A DNA stretch of 32,715 nt, taken from contig CAZEDK010000019.1 of assembly GCA_964511025.1 (NCBI GenBank), forward strand, positions 1-32,715, read 5' to 3'. The position numbers were made by a program, and so were the translations under genes. Below the pieces are notes generated by a model. The model made no database searches and was not told the DNA's origin. It was given only the letters and a program-made list of their open reading frames with translations. How positions within the stretch are numbered: position 1 is the stretch's first letter; each line of letters begins with the position of its first letter. Source of the stretch: CAZEDK01 sp964511025 (GTDB lineage Bacteria; Patescibacteriota; Gracilibacteria; UBA1369; GWF2-33-10). This document shows, in pieces, positions 1 to 7,810 of this stretch.

Positions 1-93
1 ATTAAGTATTAAGTATTAAGTATTAAGTATTAAGTATTAAGTATTAAGTATTAAGGACGCTAATCCATCCCTTAATACTTAATACTTAATACT
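1..93. repeat. Heptamer tandem repeat with an inverted second block
   Basis: Positions 1-55 are almost eight copies of ATTAAGT. Positions 71-93 are about three copies of CTTAATA, the reverse complement of the same unit. The two blocks could form a long A/U-rich hairpin just downstream of ftsA, which ends at 115 on the minus strand. A run of nine C follows at about 102-110. The block may serve as a transcript end, but that is inference. The array may continue left of the window. Confidence 0.85.
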
Positions 94-114
94 AATCCCT
101 TCCCCCCCCCTGCA

Positions 115-1377
115 TCACGCTTGCATTAAATTTACCACTTTTCTTAAAATTTTTGAAATTACTTTTTCGCCTTCATTCATTTGAATAGCCATGTTGGCAA
201 GAGCAACAGGAGTTATATGCTCCTGACTGGAAATTAATGAGGTTTTGTCTTCTATCCTTGAAATAAGATCTGGAGTTAAAAATGAAACTTGTGGTTTGCG
301 TGCAAAAGCTAATTTTTTATACCAGTTTGAATTTTCCAAAATAGATTTAATCTCAGGAAGTAATGATCCGCCGCCACAAAGCAATATGCGAGACGGCAAA
401 ACTTCAACATTTTCAAACTCATTCAAAGTAAGTATAACTCCGCTTAGCCATACTTCGGCATCACTTTCCATGCTTTCTTTGACTATTTTTGAAGAATTTT
501 TTTCAAGTGTATTATTGGAATAACTTAATTTGACGGCTTCTGCTTCTTGAAACGAAACATTCAAACTTTGCGCTAATCTTTTTGTAAAAATTCTACCTCC
601 AATAGTAAACATTTTGGTGCCCATAAGTGTGCCATCCTGCACTAATGCGATATCAGTAGTGCCACCACCAATATCAATAAATATTCCGCCCATTTTGCCA
701 CCTTCTTCATAGTCTATACATCTAGATACAGCATAAGGTTCTGCAGCAATCGCTATCAGATCTTTGTGTAGTTCAGCTGCGATAGTTTGCAAAGCTCCAT
801 AGTGTGTCAGCGGGGCAAAAGCGTTAAATATATCAACCATCATTTCTTTTCCCTGAAAACCTATTGGATTAGTGACCTTGTAACCATCAATACCAACACT
901 GACTATACTGGCATTTATTAATTTTACATCTATTTCTTGATAACCTGTTTCTCGTGCAAGTTGAGATCTGACAGAGTCAAATGTTTTCCACTGAATTTTG
1001 TGAATAATATTTTTTAATTCATCTATTGTTATTTTTTCTTCAGGATCAGTTCTTGTATATGAAACTTTGGTTGTCACACCTTTGACAAGCTCTCCTGCAA
1101 TTCCCATAATCATTTTATTTGACCTTAGATTTGCCATTCTTTCTGCATCTGAAATAGCTTTTTTGCAGTTTTGTATAACTCCATAAATATCAGTTACAAC
1201 ACCACTTTGCATATCGCCAAGCCTTTGGTTGTGAGAGCCAAATCCAATTACACTGCCCTTTGAAGGATTATCAGGATGGAGTTCCAAAATTAAAGCTTTT
1301 ACTTTTGAAGTTCCAATATCTAGAACTAATATATGATTATTGCTAAAAATAAATTTTTTTGAAAAAAAAGACAGCAC
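115..1377 (-). CDS. ftsA: Cell division protein FtsA
   Basis: This is an actin-like ATPase that tethers FtsZ filaments to the membrane at the division site. The 420-aa length is normal for FtsA. The phosphate-1 motif DIGTSKVKALI is at about residues 20-30. The FtsA-type segment with AISDAERMANLRS and MGIAGELVKG is near residues 73-100, followed by the 1C (SHS2-like) region. The phosphate-2 motif FIDIGGGTTDIALV is near 232-245. The C-terminus (ISKILRKVVNLMQA) can form an amphipathic helix, as expected of the membrane-targeting tail. PilM and MreB are related, but the 1C region and tail favour FtsA. It lies 9 nt downstream of the Cys-repeat protein and is probably co-transcribed with it. ftsZ would be expected beyond the left edge. 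No Shine-Dalgarno sequence precedes the start. Confidence 0.9.
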   Translation of the reverse strand: MLSFFSKKFIFSNNHILVLDIGTSKVKALILELHPDNPSKGSVIGFGSHNQRLGDMQSGVVTDIYGVIQNCKKAISDAERMANLRSNKMIMGIAGELVKGVTTKVSYTRTDPEEKITIDELKNIIHKIQWKTFDSVRSQLARETGYQEIDVKLINASIVSVGIDGYKVTNPIGFQGKEMMVDIFNAFAPLTHYGALQTIAAELHKDLIAIAAEPYAVSRCIDYEEGGKMGGIFIDIGGGTTDIALVQDGTLMGTKMFTIGGRIFTKRLAQSLNVSFQEAEAVKLSYSNNTLEKNSSKIVKESMESDAEVWLSGVILTLNEFENVEVLPSRILLCGGGSLLPEIKSILENSNWYKKLAFARKPQVSFLTPDLISRIEDKTSLISSQEHITPVALANMAIQMNEGEKVISKILRKVVNLMQA

Positions 1378-1386
1378 TTTTATTAA

Positions 1387-2010
1387 TTAATTAATAATAT
1401 CTTCACAAATTATTTTTTTATCTTCTTTTTTTAATATTTCACAGTTAGCTTTTTCTCCGGTAACTAATTTATACTCTGAAAAACACATTTTTAGTTGATT
1501 TGGATTCTCTATATTTTCACAAATATTAATATTTTTTGTGTTTTGAGCTATTTTTATATAACAAAAATCTTTTTGTAGTTCACTTTTGATAAGACTGCAA
1601 TTTTGATAATCATTATTTGCAATAATTACTTGTTTGACGCACGAATCTTTTGCAACTGAAAATTTAACACTGTCGCAAATACTAATATCCTTTTTAATCG
1701 TTGCAATTTCACTAATACAAATGTCACTATCCAGCGGATAACTGTCTTGTAAATCTTTGCAACTTTCAAGATTTTCATTTTTAGCATATACTTGCCTCAA
1801 ACATGAACCTTTTGAATTTGAACTTAAATCGTTACACAATTTAACTTTATTTCTCTTTGCGGCATACTTTGATACACATTGATCTTTTACTTGCAAATTG
1901 CTTTCTTTGTTGCAAGATCTGAGTTCTTTTGTTTCATTCAGATAAAAAAATGAAAGACCGGCAATTATGATAATTGCTATCACTGCAAAAATATATTTTC
2001 TGTGACCCAT
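1387..2010 (-). CDS. Membrane-anchored protein with seven two-cysteine repeats
   Basis: The function is unknown. The 207-aa protein has a short basic N-terminus and one hydrophobic segment at about residues 6-25 (FAVIAIIIIAGLSFFYL), so it is probably anchored with most of the chain outside the membrane. The rest is seven tandem units of about 26 residues. Each has the pattern C-x2-[LIV]-x(5-9)-[KD]-x2-C followed by an alpha-helix-like stretch, giving 14 evenly placed cysteines. That regularity suggests a helical repeat stabilised by disulfides or binding metal; I infer this only from the spacing. Cys-repeat proteins of this look occur in uncultured small-genome bacteria, but I cannot name a family. 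It sits 9 nt upstream of ftsA, so a link to the cell envelope or division is plausible. Confidence 0.7.
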   Translation of the reverse strand: MGHRKYIFAVIAIIIIAGLSFFYLNETKELRSCNKESNLQVKDQCVSKYAAKRNKVKLCNDLSSNSKGSCLRQVYAKNENLESCKDLQDSYPLDSDICISEIATIKKDISICDSVKFSVAKDSCVKQVIIANNDYQNCSLIKSELQKDFCYIKIAQNTKNINICENIENPNQLKMCFSEYKLVTGEKANCEILKKEDKKIICEDIIN

Positions 2011-2036
2011 TTTTTTAATTTTAAAACGTAAAAAAC

Positions 2037-2066
2037 ATTATACATATATCATTTCTTTTTTGTTAA
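2037..2066 (-). promoter_or_regulatory. Putative promoter for the Cys-repeat protein and ftsA
   Basis: On the minus strand a TTAACA -35-like box (2061-2066) is followed after 18 nt by a perfect TATAAT (2037-2042). It lies 27 nt upstream of the 2010 start codon. Only the two boxes support this call. Confidence 0.45.
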
Positions 2067-2152
2067 GCCAAGAGAAGTCTTCAGATAATCTAGCTTAATT
2101 TAATTTTTGTTGATATAAACTTGAGAGCAGCAAGCGAATAACGTATAGAAAT

Positions 2153-2185
2153 GCTAATCGCTAGTTGCTAGTCGCTAATCGCTAC
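2153..2185. repeat. Heptamer tandem repeat abutting the lepA start
   Basis: GCTAATC, GCTAGTT, GCTAGTC, GCTAATC and a partial GCTAC follow one another with an exact 7-bp period. They end 4 nt before the lepA ATG at 2190, in the place where a ribosome binding site would normally be. Confidence 0.8.
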
Positions 2186-2189
2186 CCCA

Positions 2190-4031
2190 ATGAATATACG
2201 AAATTTCTGCATCATCGCGCATATCGATCATGGTAAATCAACACTTGCTGATAGATTGATTGAACTTACAGGAACTGTAGAGAAAAGAGATATGAAAAAA
2301 CAAATTTTGGATACTATGGATATCGAACAAGAAAGAGGAATAACAATCAAGCTGCAGCCTGTAAGAATGGATTACAAATATACAGGTTCTGATCCAAGGT
2401 TTAAGAATGGAGAAAATTTTATGCTAAATTTAATTGATACACCCGGTCACGTTGATTTTTCTTATGAGGTAAACAGAAGTTTGGCAGCTTGCGAAGGTGC
2501 AATTTTAGTGGTTGATGCCACACAAGGTATACAGGCTCAAACATTGGCAAATTGTTATATGGCTATCGAAAATGATTTGCAGATAGTACCGGTGCTTAAT
2601 AAAATAGATTTACCTGCGGCGGATGTAAATGCTCGAGCAAAAGAAATCGAAAATCTTCTTGGTATACGGGCTAGTGAAATTTTGTCCATCTCTGCAAAAG
2701 AAGGCACAAATGTAGATAGGCTACTTGAAATAATAGTGGAAAAATTTCCTGAACCTAAATTATTAAATGATCCTGGCGAAACAAAAGGATTAGTTTTTGA
2801 TTCAATTTATGATACTTACAAAGGTATTGTTGCTTATGTGCGACTTTTTGAAGGAAGTTTGAAAAGAGGGGATAAATGTACTTTTTTACATACTGGGGCT
2901 GATTTGGAAATACTTGAAGTAGGATGTTTTCGACCAAAATATCAAAAAACCGAAAGTTTGAATGGAGGTGAGGTTGGTTATGTAGTAAGTGGTTTGAAAA
3001 GTGTTAATGAGGCAAGAGTAGGGGATACTATCTGGAAAATAGAAAAAAGCCCCCTTGACAAAGGGGGTGTGGTGGATTTGCATCCAACTCCTATTCCAGG
3101 TTATAAAAAAGTGACTCCTTACGTTTTTGCAAGTATATTTTGTACAGAAGGTGATGATTATCATTTGCTGCGAGACGCTTTGGATAAATTGTCTTTGAAT
3201 GATTGCGCTTTAACATTTGAGCCTGAACATTCAGGGGCTCTTGGTCATGGTTTTCGCTGTGGTTTTCTTGGGCTACTACACATGGAAATCGTCCAAGAAC
3301 GTTTGGAAAGGGAATATGATTTAGATCTTATTGTCACTGCTCCAAGTGTTGCATACAAAATCATTTTGAATGACGGAACTGAAAAAGACATTTCAAATCC
3401 AGGTAGTCTTCCTGAAAAATCTTTTTATCAATCAATTAAAGAACCGTGGGTGTTTACAGAAATCGTAGTGCCAAAAGAATACATGGGATCAGTGATGACT
3501 TTGGTGCAAGAAAAAAGAGGAATACCAAAATCCATGAAATATATTGACGAAAAAAGAGTAATTATGGAGTATGAAATTCCATTAGGATCAATTGTTATAG
3601 ATTTTTATGACAAGCTTAAATCAATTAGTTCCGGATATGCTTCTATGAATTATGAATTTAGGGATTTTCGAGTAGGAGAGTTGGTAAAAGTAGATGTAGT
3701 TGTTGCGAATGAAAAAATTGAAGCCCTGTCAATGATTCAGCATCGAACAGATGCAGAAAAAATTGGAAGAGAAATTTGTAAAAAATTAAAAGAAATCATT
3801 CCAAAAGCTAACTTTGCTATTGCGCTTCAAGCTGCGATAGGCGGTAAAATCATCGCGCGTGAAACTATTGCCGCGTATAGAAAAGATGTCACAGGTTATT
3901 TATATGGCGGTGATGTTACTCGTAAGAAAAAACTTCTCGAAAAACAGAAAAAAGGTAAAAAAAGAATGAAATCTATTGGCAAAGTAAATCTGCCACAAGA
4001 AGCTTTTTTGGCGATACTTAAGAGGGATTAA
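2190..4031 (+). CDS. lepA: Elongation factor 4 (LepA)
   Basis: This ribosome-bound translational GTPase remodels or back-translocates stalled ribosomes. The N-terminal GTPase motifs are G1 AHIDHGKST (about residues 9-17), RGIT (switch I), DTPGHVD (G3) and NKID (G4). LepA-specific features are the GALGHGFRCGFLGLLHMEI segment and the C-terminal domain with GKIIARETI, RKDVTGYLYGGDVTRKKKLLEKQKKGKKRMK. The 613-aa length is slightly above the usual ~600. The excess sits at residues 287-297 (SPLDKGGVVDL), encoded by a palindromic repeat inserted between the GDT and PGYKKV landmarks of domain II. The ATG at 2190 fits the family N-terminus (MxNIRNFxIIAHIDHGKST). No Shine-Dalgarno sequence is present; heptamer repeats occupy that space. 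Confidence 0.97.
   Translation: MNIRNFCIIAHIDHGKSTLADRLIELTGTVEKRDMKKQILDTMDIEQERGITIKLQPVRMDYKYTGSDPRFKNGENFMLNLIDTPGHVDFSYEVNRSLAACEGAILVVDATQGIQAQTLANCYMAIENDLQIVPVLNKIDLPAADVNARAKEIENLLGIRASEILSISAKEGTNVDRLLEIIVEKFPEPKLLNDPGETKGLVFDSIYDTYKGIVAYVRLFEGSLKRGDKCTFLHTGADLEILEVGCFRPKYQKTESLNGGEVGYVVSGLKSVNEARVGDTIWKIEKSPLDKGGVVDLHPTPIPGYKKVTPYVFASIFCTEGDDYHLLRDALDKLSLNDCALTFEPEHSGALGHGFRCGFLGLLHMEIVQERLEREYDLDLIVTAPSVAYKIILNDGTEKDISNPGSLPEKSFYQSIKEPWVFTEIVVPKEYMGSVMTLVQEKRGIPKSMKYIDEKRVIMEYEIPLGSIVIDFYDKLKSISSGYASMNYEFRDFRVGELVKVDVVVANEKIEALSMIQHRTDAEKIGREICKKLKEIIPKANFAIALQAAIGGKIIARETIAAYRKDVTGYLYGGDVTRKKKLLEKQKKGKKRMKSIGKVNLPQEAFLAILKRD
3048..3079 (+). repeat. Palindromic repeat element within lepA
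   Basis: The core CCCCCTTGACAAAGGGGG (3050-3067) is a near-perfect palindrome followed by TGTGGTGGATTT. About 28 of 32 positions match the copy inside ribE (19308-19336, opposite strand). Here it is translated as SPLDKGGVVDL, which makes this LepA loop about ten residues longer than usual. Confidence 0.85.
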
Positions 4032-4066
4032 TATATAGTATATAGTATATAGTATTTAGTATATAG
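4032..4066. repeat. Heptamer tandem repeat between lepA and vapC
   Basis: Four TATATAG units and one TATTTAG unit run with an exact 7-bp period. The repeat starts at the base after the lepA stop codon. Its last 11 bases encode the C-terminal residues and stop codon of vapC on the other strand. Confidence 0.85.
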
Positions 4067-4484
4067 CTTTTGGAATTTTTATTTCATTTTGAAAGCGAAA
4101 TGGTATTAGCTTAAAGTCTAGGACTTTTTGGATTTGTAAAAAATGTTTATCGTTTGTCAAGATTGGCACACTGTATTGCTCTGCTAAAACTGCAATCATT
4201 AAATCTGGAATGGCTATGCTTAAACCTTGCCTTTTAAGATTAAATCTTGCATATGATATTTTGTCCCACAATTGATTATCTGGTTCTAATTTTGGAAAAT
4301 CTAAAAATAGAATACATAATTCATTATATTCTTTGTTATTTTTTGAGCCGGAAATTATTTCTGCTTTGATAATATCAGCTATATAAACTTTGTTTTCCTG
4401 CAAAAGCAAATCCAAAATATCTGTTTCTTTAGATTGATTTTTATTCAAATAATCTAACCAAATACATGTGTCAACTAGCACCAT
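4056..4484 (-). CDS. vapC: VapC-like PIN-domain ribonuclease toxin
   Basis: This is a PIN-domain endoribonuclease, expected to cleave RNA when freed from its antitoxin. The Mg2+-binding acidic residues are visible: D in the N-terminal MVLVDTCIWLDYL, E in ADIIKAEIISG, D in IPDLMIAVLA and D in LTNDKHF. I chose the ATG at 4484, which gives 142 aa and the usual PIN start MVLVDT. Upstream ATGs at 4508 and 4517 would add 8-11 residues and overlap vapB. It follows vapB by 7 nt, so the two form an operon. The last codons lie in heptamer repeat DNA, so the extreme C-terminus may be recent. The PIN call is firm; cellular activity is inferred from the family. Confidence 0.88.
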   Translation of the reverse strand: MVLVDTCIWLDYLNKNQSKETDILDLLLQENKVYIADIIKAEIISGSKNNKEYNELCILFLDFPKLEPDNQLWDKISYARFNLKRQGLSIAIPDLMIAVLAEQYSVPILTNDKHFLQIQKVLDFKLIPFRFQNEIKIPKAIY

Positions 4485-4491
4485 AGTGGTT

Positions 4492-4692
4492 TTAATAATT
4501 TCTACCATGTCGCGCAATATCTAAATCAACATCTAAATTCATTTTCCCTCGCAAAGATCTTAATTTTTCTATTTTTGCTCTTTGTATCATTTGTTCGCAA
4601 GCTCTTATTAAAGCTTCTTTTAAGGTTTTTGCTCCTGAAATATTTTTAATTTCTATTATCAAATCTTGAGGTAATTCAATAGTTGTGCGCAT
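4492..4692 (-). CDS. vapB: VapB-type antitoxin
   Basis: This 66-aa protein starts with MRTTIELPQDLIIEIK, a ribbon-helix-helix-like DNA-binding start. ALIRACEQMIQRAKIEKLRSLRGKM follows, typical of VapB antitoxins of the DUF2191 type. The C-terminal tail (LDVDLDIARHGRNY) would wrap around and inhibit VapC. It is the first gene of the pair, and a palindrome plus direct repeats lie upstream (4719-4753), which fits autorepression by the VapBC complex. The start has no Shine-Dalgarno sequence. The call rests on sequence and on the PIN-domain neighbour. Confidence 0.85.
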   Translation of the reverse strand: MRTTIELPQDLIIEIKNISGAKTLKEALIRACEQMIQRAKIEKLRSLRGKMNLDVDLDIARHGRNY

Positions 4693-4718
4693 ATTTTTAT
4701 TTAAATTAATATATATAA

Positions 4719-4753
4719 TCTATGCATAGAATAACAAAGAATATACATAGAAT
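4719..4753 (-). promoter_or_regulatory. Probable VapBC operator
   Basis: A perfect 12-bp palindrome TCTATGCATAGA (4719-4730) lies 27 nt upstream of vapB. CATAGAAT occurs at 4725-4732 and again at 4746-4753, spaced 21 bp (two helical turns). On the minus strand TTGATT, 17 nt, TATTCT could be the promoter, with the palindrome just downstream. Binding by VapB is inferred from position. Confidence 0.5.
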
Positions 4754-4762
4754 CAAGTATTT

Positions 4763-4975
4763 TCAAAGTAACTCATTAGTGCTTTTTGCAAAATTTAGTC
4801 AACTCCATCGAAGTGTCATCCTGAATTCATTTCGGGATCCAGAACTGCTCATTATGTTGCGATAGCCTTGAAACATTGTTCTCACTTGAGATACAAACAA
4901 GTTTATCCTACTGGATTCCAGATCAGGTCTGGAATGACAATCAAGAATGCAAATATCGGTGAGCAGTTACTTTTC
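4763..4975. mobile_element. MITE-like inverted-repeat element
   Basis: An inner inverted repeat pairs GTCATCCTGAATTC..GGATCCAG (4814-4842) with CTGGATTCCAG..GGAATGAC (4911-4939). The outer ends also mirror each other: AAAGTAACTC at about 4765 against GAGCAGTTACTTTT at 4961-4974. No coding capacity is visible inside. The right end reaches into the alr stop codon. Part of the same sequence, read in the opposite orientation, recurs at 32650-32688 (GTAACTGCTCACCG..GTCATTCC), so the element is dispersed. The transposition mechanism is unknown. Confidence 0.6.
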
Positions 4976-6086
4976 AAAGCAAAATTCTAGGAATCTTTTC
5001 ATTAATTCTAGTTGGTATTTCATAATTAAATAATGTTGAATCCCAGTCAGCCATTTGTTCAATTGTAATTTCATCTTTTCCTTGTTTGCCAATCAAGACA
5101 ACTTCATCTTCCAATTTTATATTTTCTATATCCGTAGCATCCACCATAATTACATTCATACATATACGTCCAAGCACTCTGGCTCTTTTTCCGTTAATAA
5201 GCACATAGCCCTTATTTGAAATTCTTCTATCAAATCCGTCATAATATCCTATAGGCAAAACAGCAATTTTACTTTTTCTGGTAGTTTTGTATGTACAACC
5301 GTAACCAACAAATTCTCCTTCATTTACATCTTTGATTTGCGAAACTATTGTTTTCCAAGTCATTACCGGTTTTAAATCTATTAATTTATAAACTTCTTGT
5401 GATGGCCAGAGTCCATAATTTGCAATGCCTGTGCGCACTAAATTCAGATGAGCTTTTTTCCAAAGCATTGTAGCTGCACTGTTTGACAGATGTTTTATTG
5501 GAATTTTAACATTTTTCGATTCAATATAATTTGTAAAATCATGAAAAGATTTTAATTGTTTTTCTGCATAACTGTGATTTGTTGTATCTTCTACATTAGC
5601 AAAATGACTTACTGCTCCTTCAAGTTTTAAGTTTTTGTATTGTTTAAATAAATCTAGATAAGCATCTATGTCGCATTTGTTAATACCATATCTATTATTA
5701 CCTGTTTCAAGTTTCAAATGTACAAGAATATCAGTCTTCAAACCTTTAGATATTTCTCCTAATTTTTCCAAAGTTTCCAAATTCCACACAAAAAACCTTG
5801 GATTTAACGAAACTGCTTCTTTTAATTCGTCTAATTTAACATAACCAAAAAGTAAAACAGGTATTTGAGCATTAATTTTCCTAAGTCTTCGCAAATCTTC
5901 CAAAGAAAATACAGAGAACCAATTTGCTCCGGCTTCAAGCATCACTTCTGCACAAATTTCTAGCCTGTGTCCGTATGCATTTCCTTTGATAGCAGGTGCC
6001 AGAATTGCATCTGGACCTATTAGTTTGCGAAATTCTTTGATGTTGTGTGTTAAGTTTGCTTTTGAAATTTCTATCCAAGTATTCAT
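4974..6086 (-). CDS. alr: Alanine racemase
   Basis: This PLP-dependent enzyme interconverts L- and D-alanine for peptidoglycan. The PLP lysine is K34 in LAPAIKGNAYGH. RYGI(N) lies in the barrel near residue 132. The C-terminal domain contains GEFVGYGCTY with the catalytic tyrosine, AVLPIGYYDGFDR and the GRICMNVIMVDAT motif. The 370-aa length is normal. Its stop codon TGA (4974-4976) lies inside the end of the inverted-repeat element, so the element sits directly against the gene. It is the only gene of its strand here, lying between the VapBC module and rpmF. Its presence implies that the cell makes its own peptidoglycan precursor. Confidence 0.95.
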   Translation of the reverse strand: MNTWIEISKANLTHNIKEFRKLIGPDAILAPAIKGNAYGHRLEICAEVMLEAGANWFSVFSLEDLRRLRKINAQIPVLLFGYVKLDELKEAVSLNPRFFVWNLETLEKLGEISKGLKTDILVHLKLETGNNRYGINKCDIDAYLDLFKQYKNLKLEGAVSHFANVEDTTNHSYAEKQLKSFHDFTNYIESKNVKIPIKHLSNSAATMLWKKAHLNLVRTGIANYGLWPSQEVYKLIDLKPVMTWKTIVSQIKDVNEGEFVGYGCTYKTTRKSKIAVLPIGYYDGFDRRISNKGYVLINGKRARVLGRICMNVIMVDATDIENIKLEDEVVLIGKQGKDEITIEQMADWDSTLFNYEIPTRINEKIPRILL

Positions 6087-6168
6087 TATTTTAAATTAAA
6101 AACCTTGAAATTTATTTATTTTAGTTTTATATTCTTTCAGCAATCTGAATTAATAATAAAGAAAATAA

Positions 6169-6200
6169 TTCAAAATTCAAAATTTAAAATTTAAAATTTC
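6169..6200. repeat. Heptamer tandem repeat upstream of rpmF
   Basis: ATTCAAA twice, ATTTAAA twice and ATTTCAC run with a 7-bp period. They end about 5 nt before the GTG start of rpmF. Confidence 0.75.
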
Positions 6201-6205
6201 ACAAA

Positions 6206-6445
6206 GTGGCAAAACATCCAGTTCCAAAGCGAAAAACTCCAGCATCAAAAACCAGAAGCAGACACTCAACTTGGAGAAATAAAATGGCAAAATATTGGGA
6301 GGATAAAGCAAAAGTAGTCAAATGTACTAATTGTGGCGAAAATGTATTAGCTCACAATCTTTGTTTGCATTGCGGACAATTCAAAGGAAGACAAATCGTT
6401 TCAAAAAACAAAGGAGATGACAATATCAAGGTAATAAAAGCTTAG
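6206..6445 (+). CDS. rpmF: Large ribosomal subunit protein bL32
   Basis: This is a small protein of the large ribosomal subunit. The N-terminus AKHPVPKRKTPASKTRSRHS is the typical bL32 start. A zinc ribbon follows with CTNC and CLHC (four cysteines). The 79-aa length is a little long because of a lysine-rich tail after GQFKGR. The start codon is GTG at 6206; no upstream ATG gives a sensible protein. It heads a likely operon with nusB 4 nt downstream, and then rnc. The bL32-RNase III neighbourhood is common in bacteria. Confidence 0.95.
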   Translation: MAKHPVPKRKTPASKTRSRHSTWRNKMAKYWEDKAKVVKCTNCGENVLAHNLCLHCGQFKGRQIVSKNKGDDNIKVIKA

Positions 6446-6449
6446 AAAT

Positions 6450-6878
6450 ATGCTAAGTAAGAGACATTTAGTCAGAAAAGTAGTCATGCAGGTTTTGTTT
6501 GTCACTAGGTTTTCAGATAAATCTTCCAAGAAGTATGATGTTGTGCTTTTTGACGATTTAGCTTTTGAATATGGTTTTAGTCAGGTGAATTTGGATTATG
6601 CAAGATCTCTTTTGGATGGCATTTTAAAGAACACGAAATTATTGGACGAAAAAATTAAAATGCATGCGCCATCTTTTCCGCTTGATAAAATTGCTAAAAT
6701 AGATTTGAGTATTCTTCGTTTAGGAACATATGAATTAATTCATGGAGAAAAATATAAAATTCCAAAGATAGTTGCCATAAATGAAGCAATTGAACTTGCA
6801 AAAGAGTTTGGCGGCGAAAAAAGCGCAAAATTTGTAAATGCTGTTTTAAATGCTATTATGAAGGAAAATAGTTATTAG
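6450..6878 (+). CDS. nusB: Transcription antitermination factor NusB
   Basis: NusB binds boxA RNA with S10 (NusE) to prevent premature termination of rRNA transcription. This 142-aa all-helical protein has the family hallmarks: HLVRKVVMQVLF at the start, KIAKIDLSILRLGTYEL in the middle and AINEAIELAKEFGGEKSAKFVNAVLNAI near the end. It starts 4 nt after rpmF and is probably co-transcribed with it. Its last two codons and its stop lie in a heptamer repeat that continues towards rnc. Confidence 0.95.
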   Translation: MLSKRHLVRKVVMQVLFVTRFSDKSSKKYDVVLFDDLAFEYGFSQVNLDYARSLLDGILKNTKLLDEKIKMHAPSFPLDKIAKIDLSILRLGTYELIHGEKYKIPKIVAINEAIELAKEFGGEKSAKFVNAVLNAIMKENSY

Positions 6879-6948
6879 TTTTTAGTCTTTGGATTTTAGA
6901 GCTAATTTCTTAGATTGTAATACTAACAACTAAAAACTAACAACTAAT
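6872..6948. repeat. Two facing heptamer repeats between nusB and rnc
   Basis: 6872-6913 holds six 7-nt units of the TTNTTAG type (TTATTAG, TTTTTAG, TCTTTGG, ATTTTAG and so on). 6921-6948 holds TACTAAC, AACTAAA, AACTAAC, AACTAAT. The blocks are partly complementary and could fold into a hairpin that ends 2 nt before the rnc start codon. Confidence 0.75.
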
Positions 6949-6950
6949 AG

Positions 6951-7649
6951 ATGCTTTACGATCCACATAAATATGACGCATTGGAAAAACTAACAGGAAT
7001 AGTTTTTCGAAATAAAGATTTACTTAATTTGGCTTTTATACATAAATCATTTGTCAATGAATATAAAAAAGACTTTTTGGAATCAAATGAGAGGTTGGAA
7101 TTTCTTGGCGATGCTGTTTTGGAACTTGTTGCCACAGAGTTTTTGTATAAAAACTATCCTAATCCTGAAGGCGAACTTACAAATTGGAGGTCTGCTTTGG
7201 TGAGAGGCGCGAATTTGGCGATTATTGCTCGTAAACTTGAATTGGGACAATATCTCTACTTAAGCAAAGGTGAAACTAAATCCGGAGGTTTTGAGAAAGA
7301 TTATATTTTGGCTAATACAACTGAATCTTTTATTGGAGCGATGTATCTTGATCAGGGCTATGACATGACACATAAATTTATAGATAAATTTATTTTGATA
7401 TATTTGGGCAAAATTCTTCAAGAAGGTTTACATATAGACGCTAAATCAAAATTCCAAGAAACTGCGCAAGATAAAATGAATATAACGCCAATTTACAAGC
7501 TTCATAAAGAAGAAGGACCTGATCATGATAAAAAATTCTGGATGGGCGTATACATAGATGATGAATTGATTGCGGAAGGTAGTGGCAAAAACAAACAATC
7601 AGCCGAACAAGAAGCGGCCAAACAAGCACTCAAAAAGAAAAAATGGTAA
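6951..7649 (+). CDS. rnc: Ribonuclease III
   Basis: This double-strand-specific endoribonuclease processes rRNA precursors and structured mRNAs. The catalytic signature NERLEFLGDAVLEL is at about residues 45-58. The second acidic cluster TTESFIGAMYLDQGY supplies the remaining metal ligands. The C-terminal dsRNA-binding domain starts near residue 162 (DAKSKFQETAQDKMNI) and ends with the AEGSGKNKQSAEQEAAKQAL signature. The 232-aa length is standard. The start at 6951 directly follows heptamer repeats and lacks a Shine-Dalgarno sequence. It is the last gene before the accessory island. Confidence 0.97.
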   Translation: MLYDPHKYDALEKLTGIVFRNKDLLNLAFIHKSFVNEYKKDFLESNERLEFLGDAVLELVATEFLYKNYPNPEGELTNWRSALVRGANLAIIARKLELGQYLYLSKGETKSGGFEKDYILANTTESFIGAMYLDQGYDMTHKFIDKFILIYLGKILQEGLHIDAKSKFQETAQDKMNITPIYKLHKEEGPDHDKKFWMGVYIDDELIAEGSGKNKQSAEQEAAKQALKKKKW

Positions 7650-7735
7650 TCTTAAAAAAAATTCAATAAAAATAGTTTGAATTATTAAAAATCTTTCGTT
7701 ATATTCTGATAGCTTATCATCGTTTTTCGTTACGT

Positions 7736-7810
7736 TCCCTTGTAGCTCAATGGTAGAGCACCTCGCTGTTAACGAGGGGGTTACTGGTTCGAGTCCAGTC
7801 GAGGGAGCCA
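7736..7810 (+). tRNA. tRNA-Asn (anticodon GTT)
   Basis: The 75-nt cloverleaf is complete. The acceptor stem pairs TCCCTTG with CGAGGGA, the D stem is GCTC/GAGC, the anticodon stem CCTCG/CGAGG encloses loop CTGTTAA, and the T arm is ACTGG/CCAGT around TTCGAGT. The discriminator is G and CCA is encoded. The 3' end is part of a direct repeat that recurs at 9829, so this gene looks like an integration target. Confidence 0.97.

Noticed and set aside
1..55. CRISPR or telomere-like array
   Set aside because: The unit is 7 bp without spacers, and an inverted block follows. It fits a simple tandem repeat.
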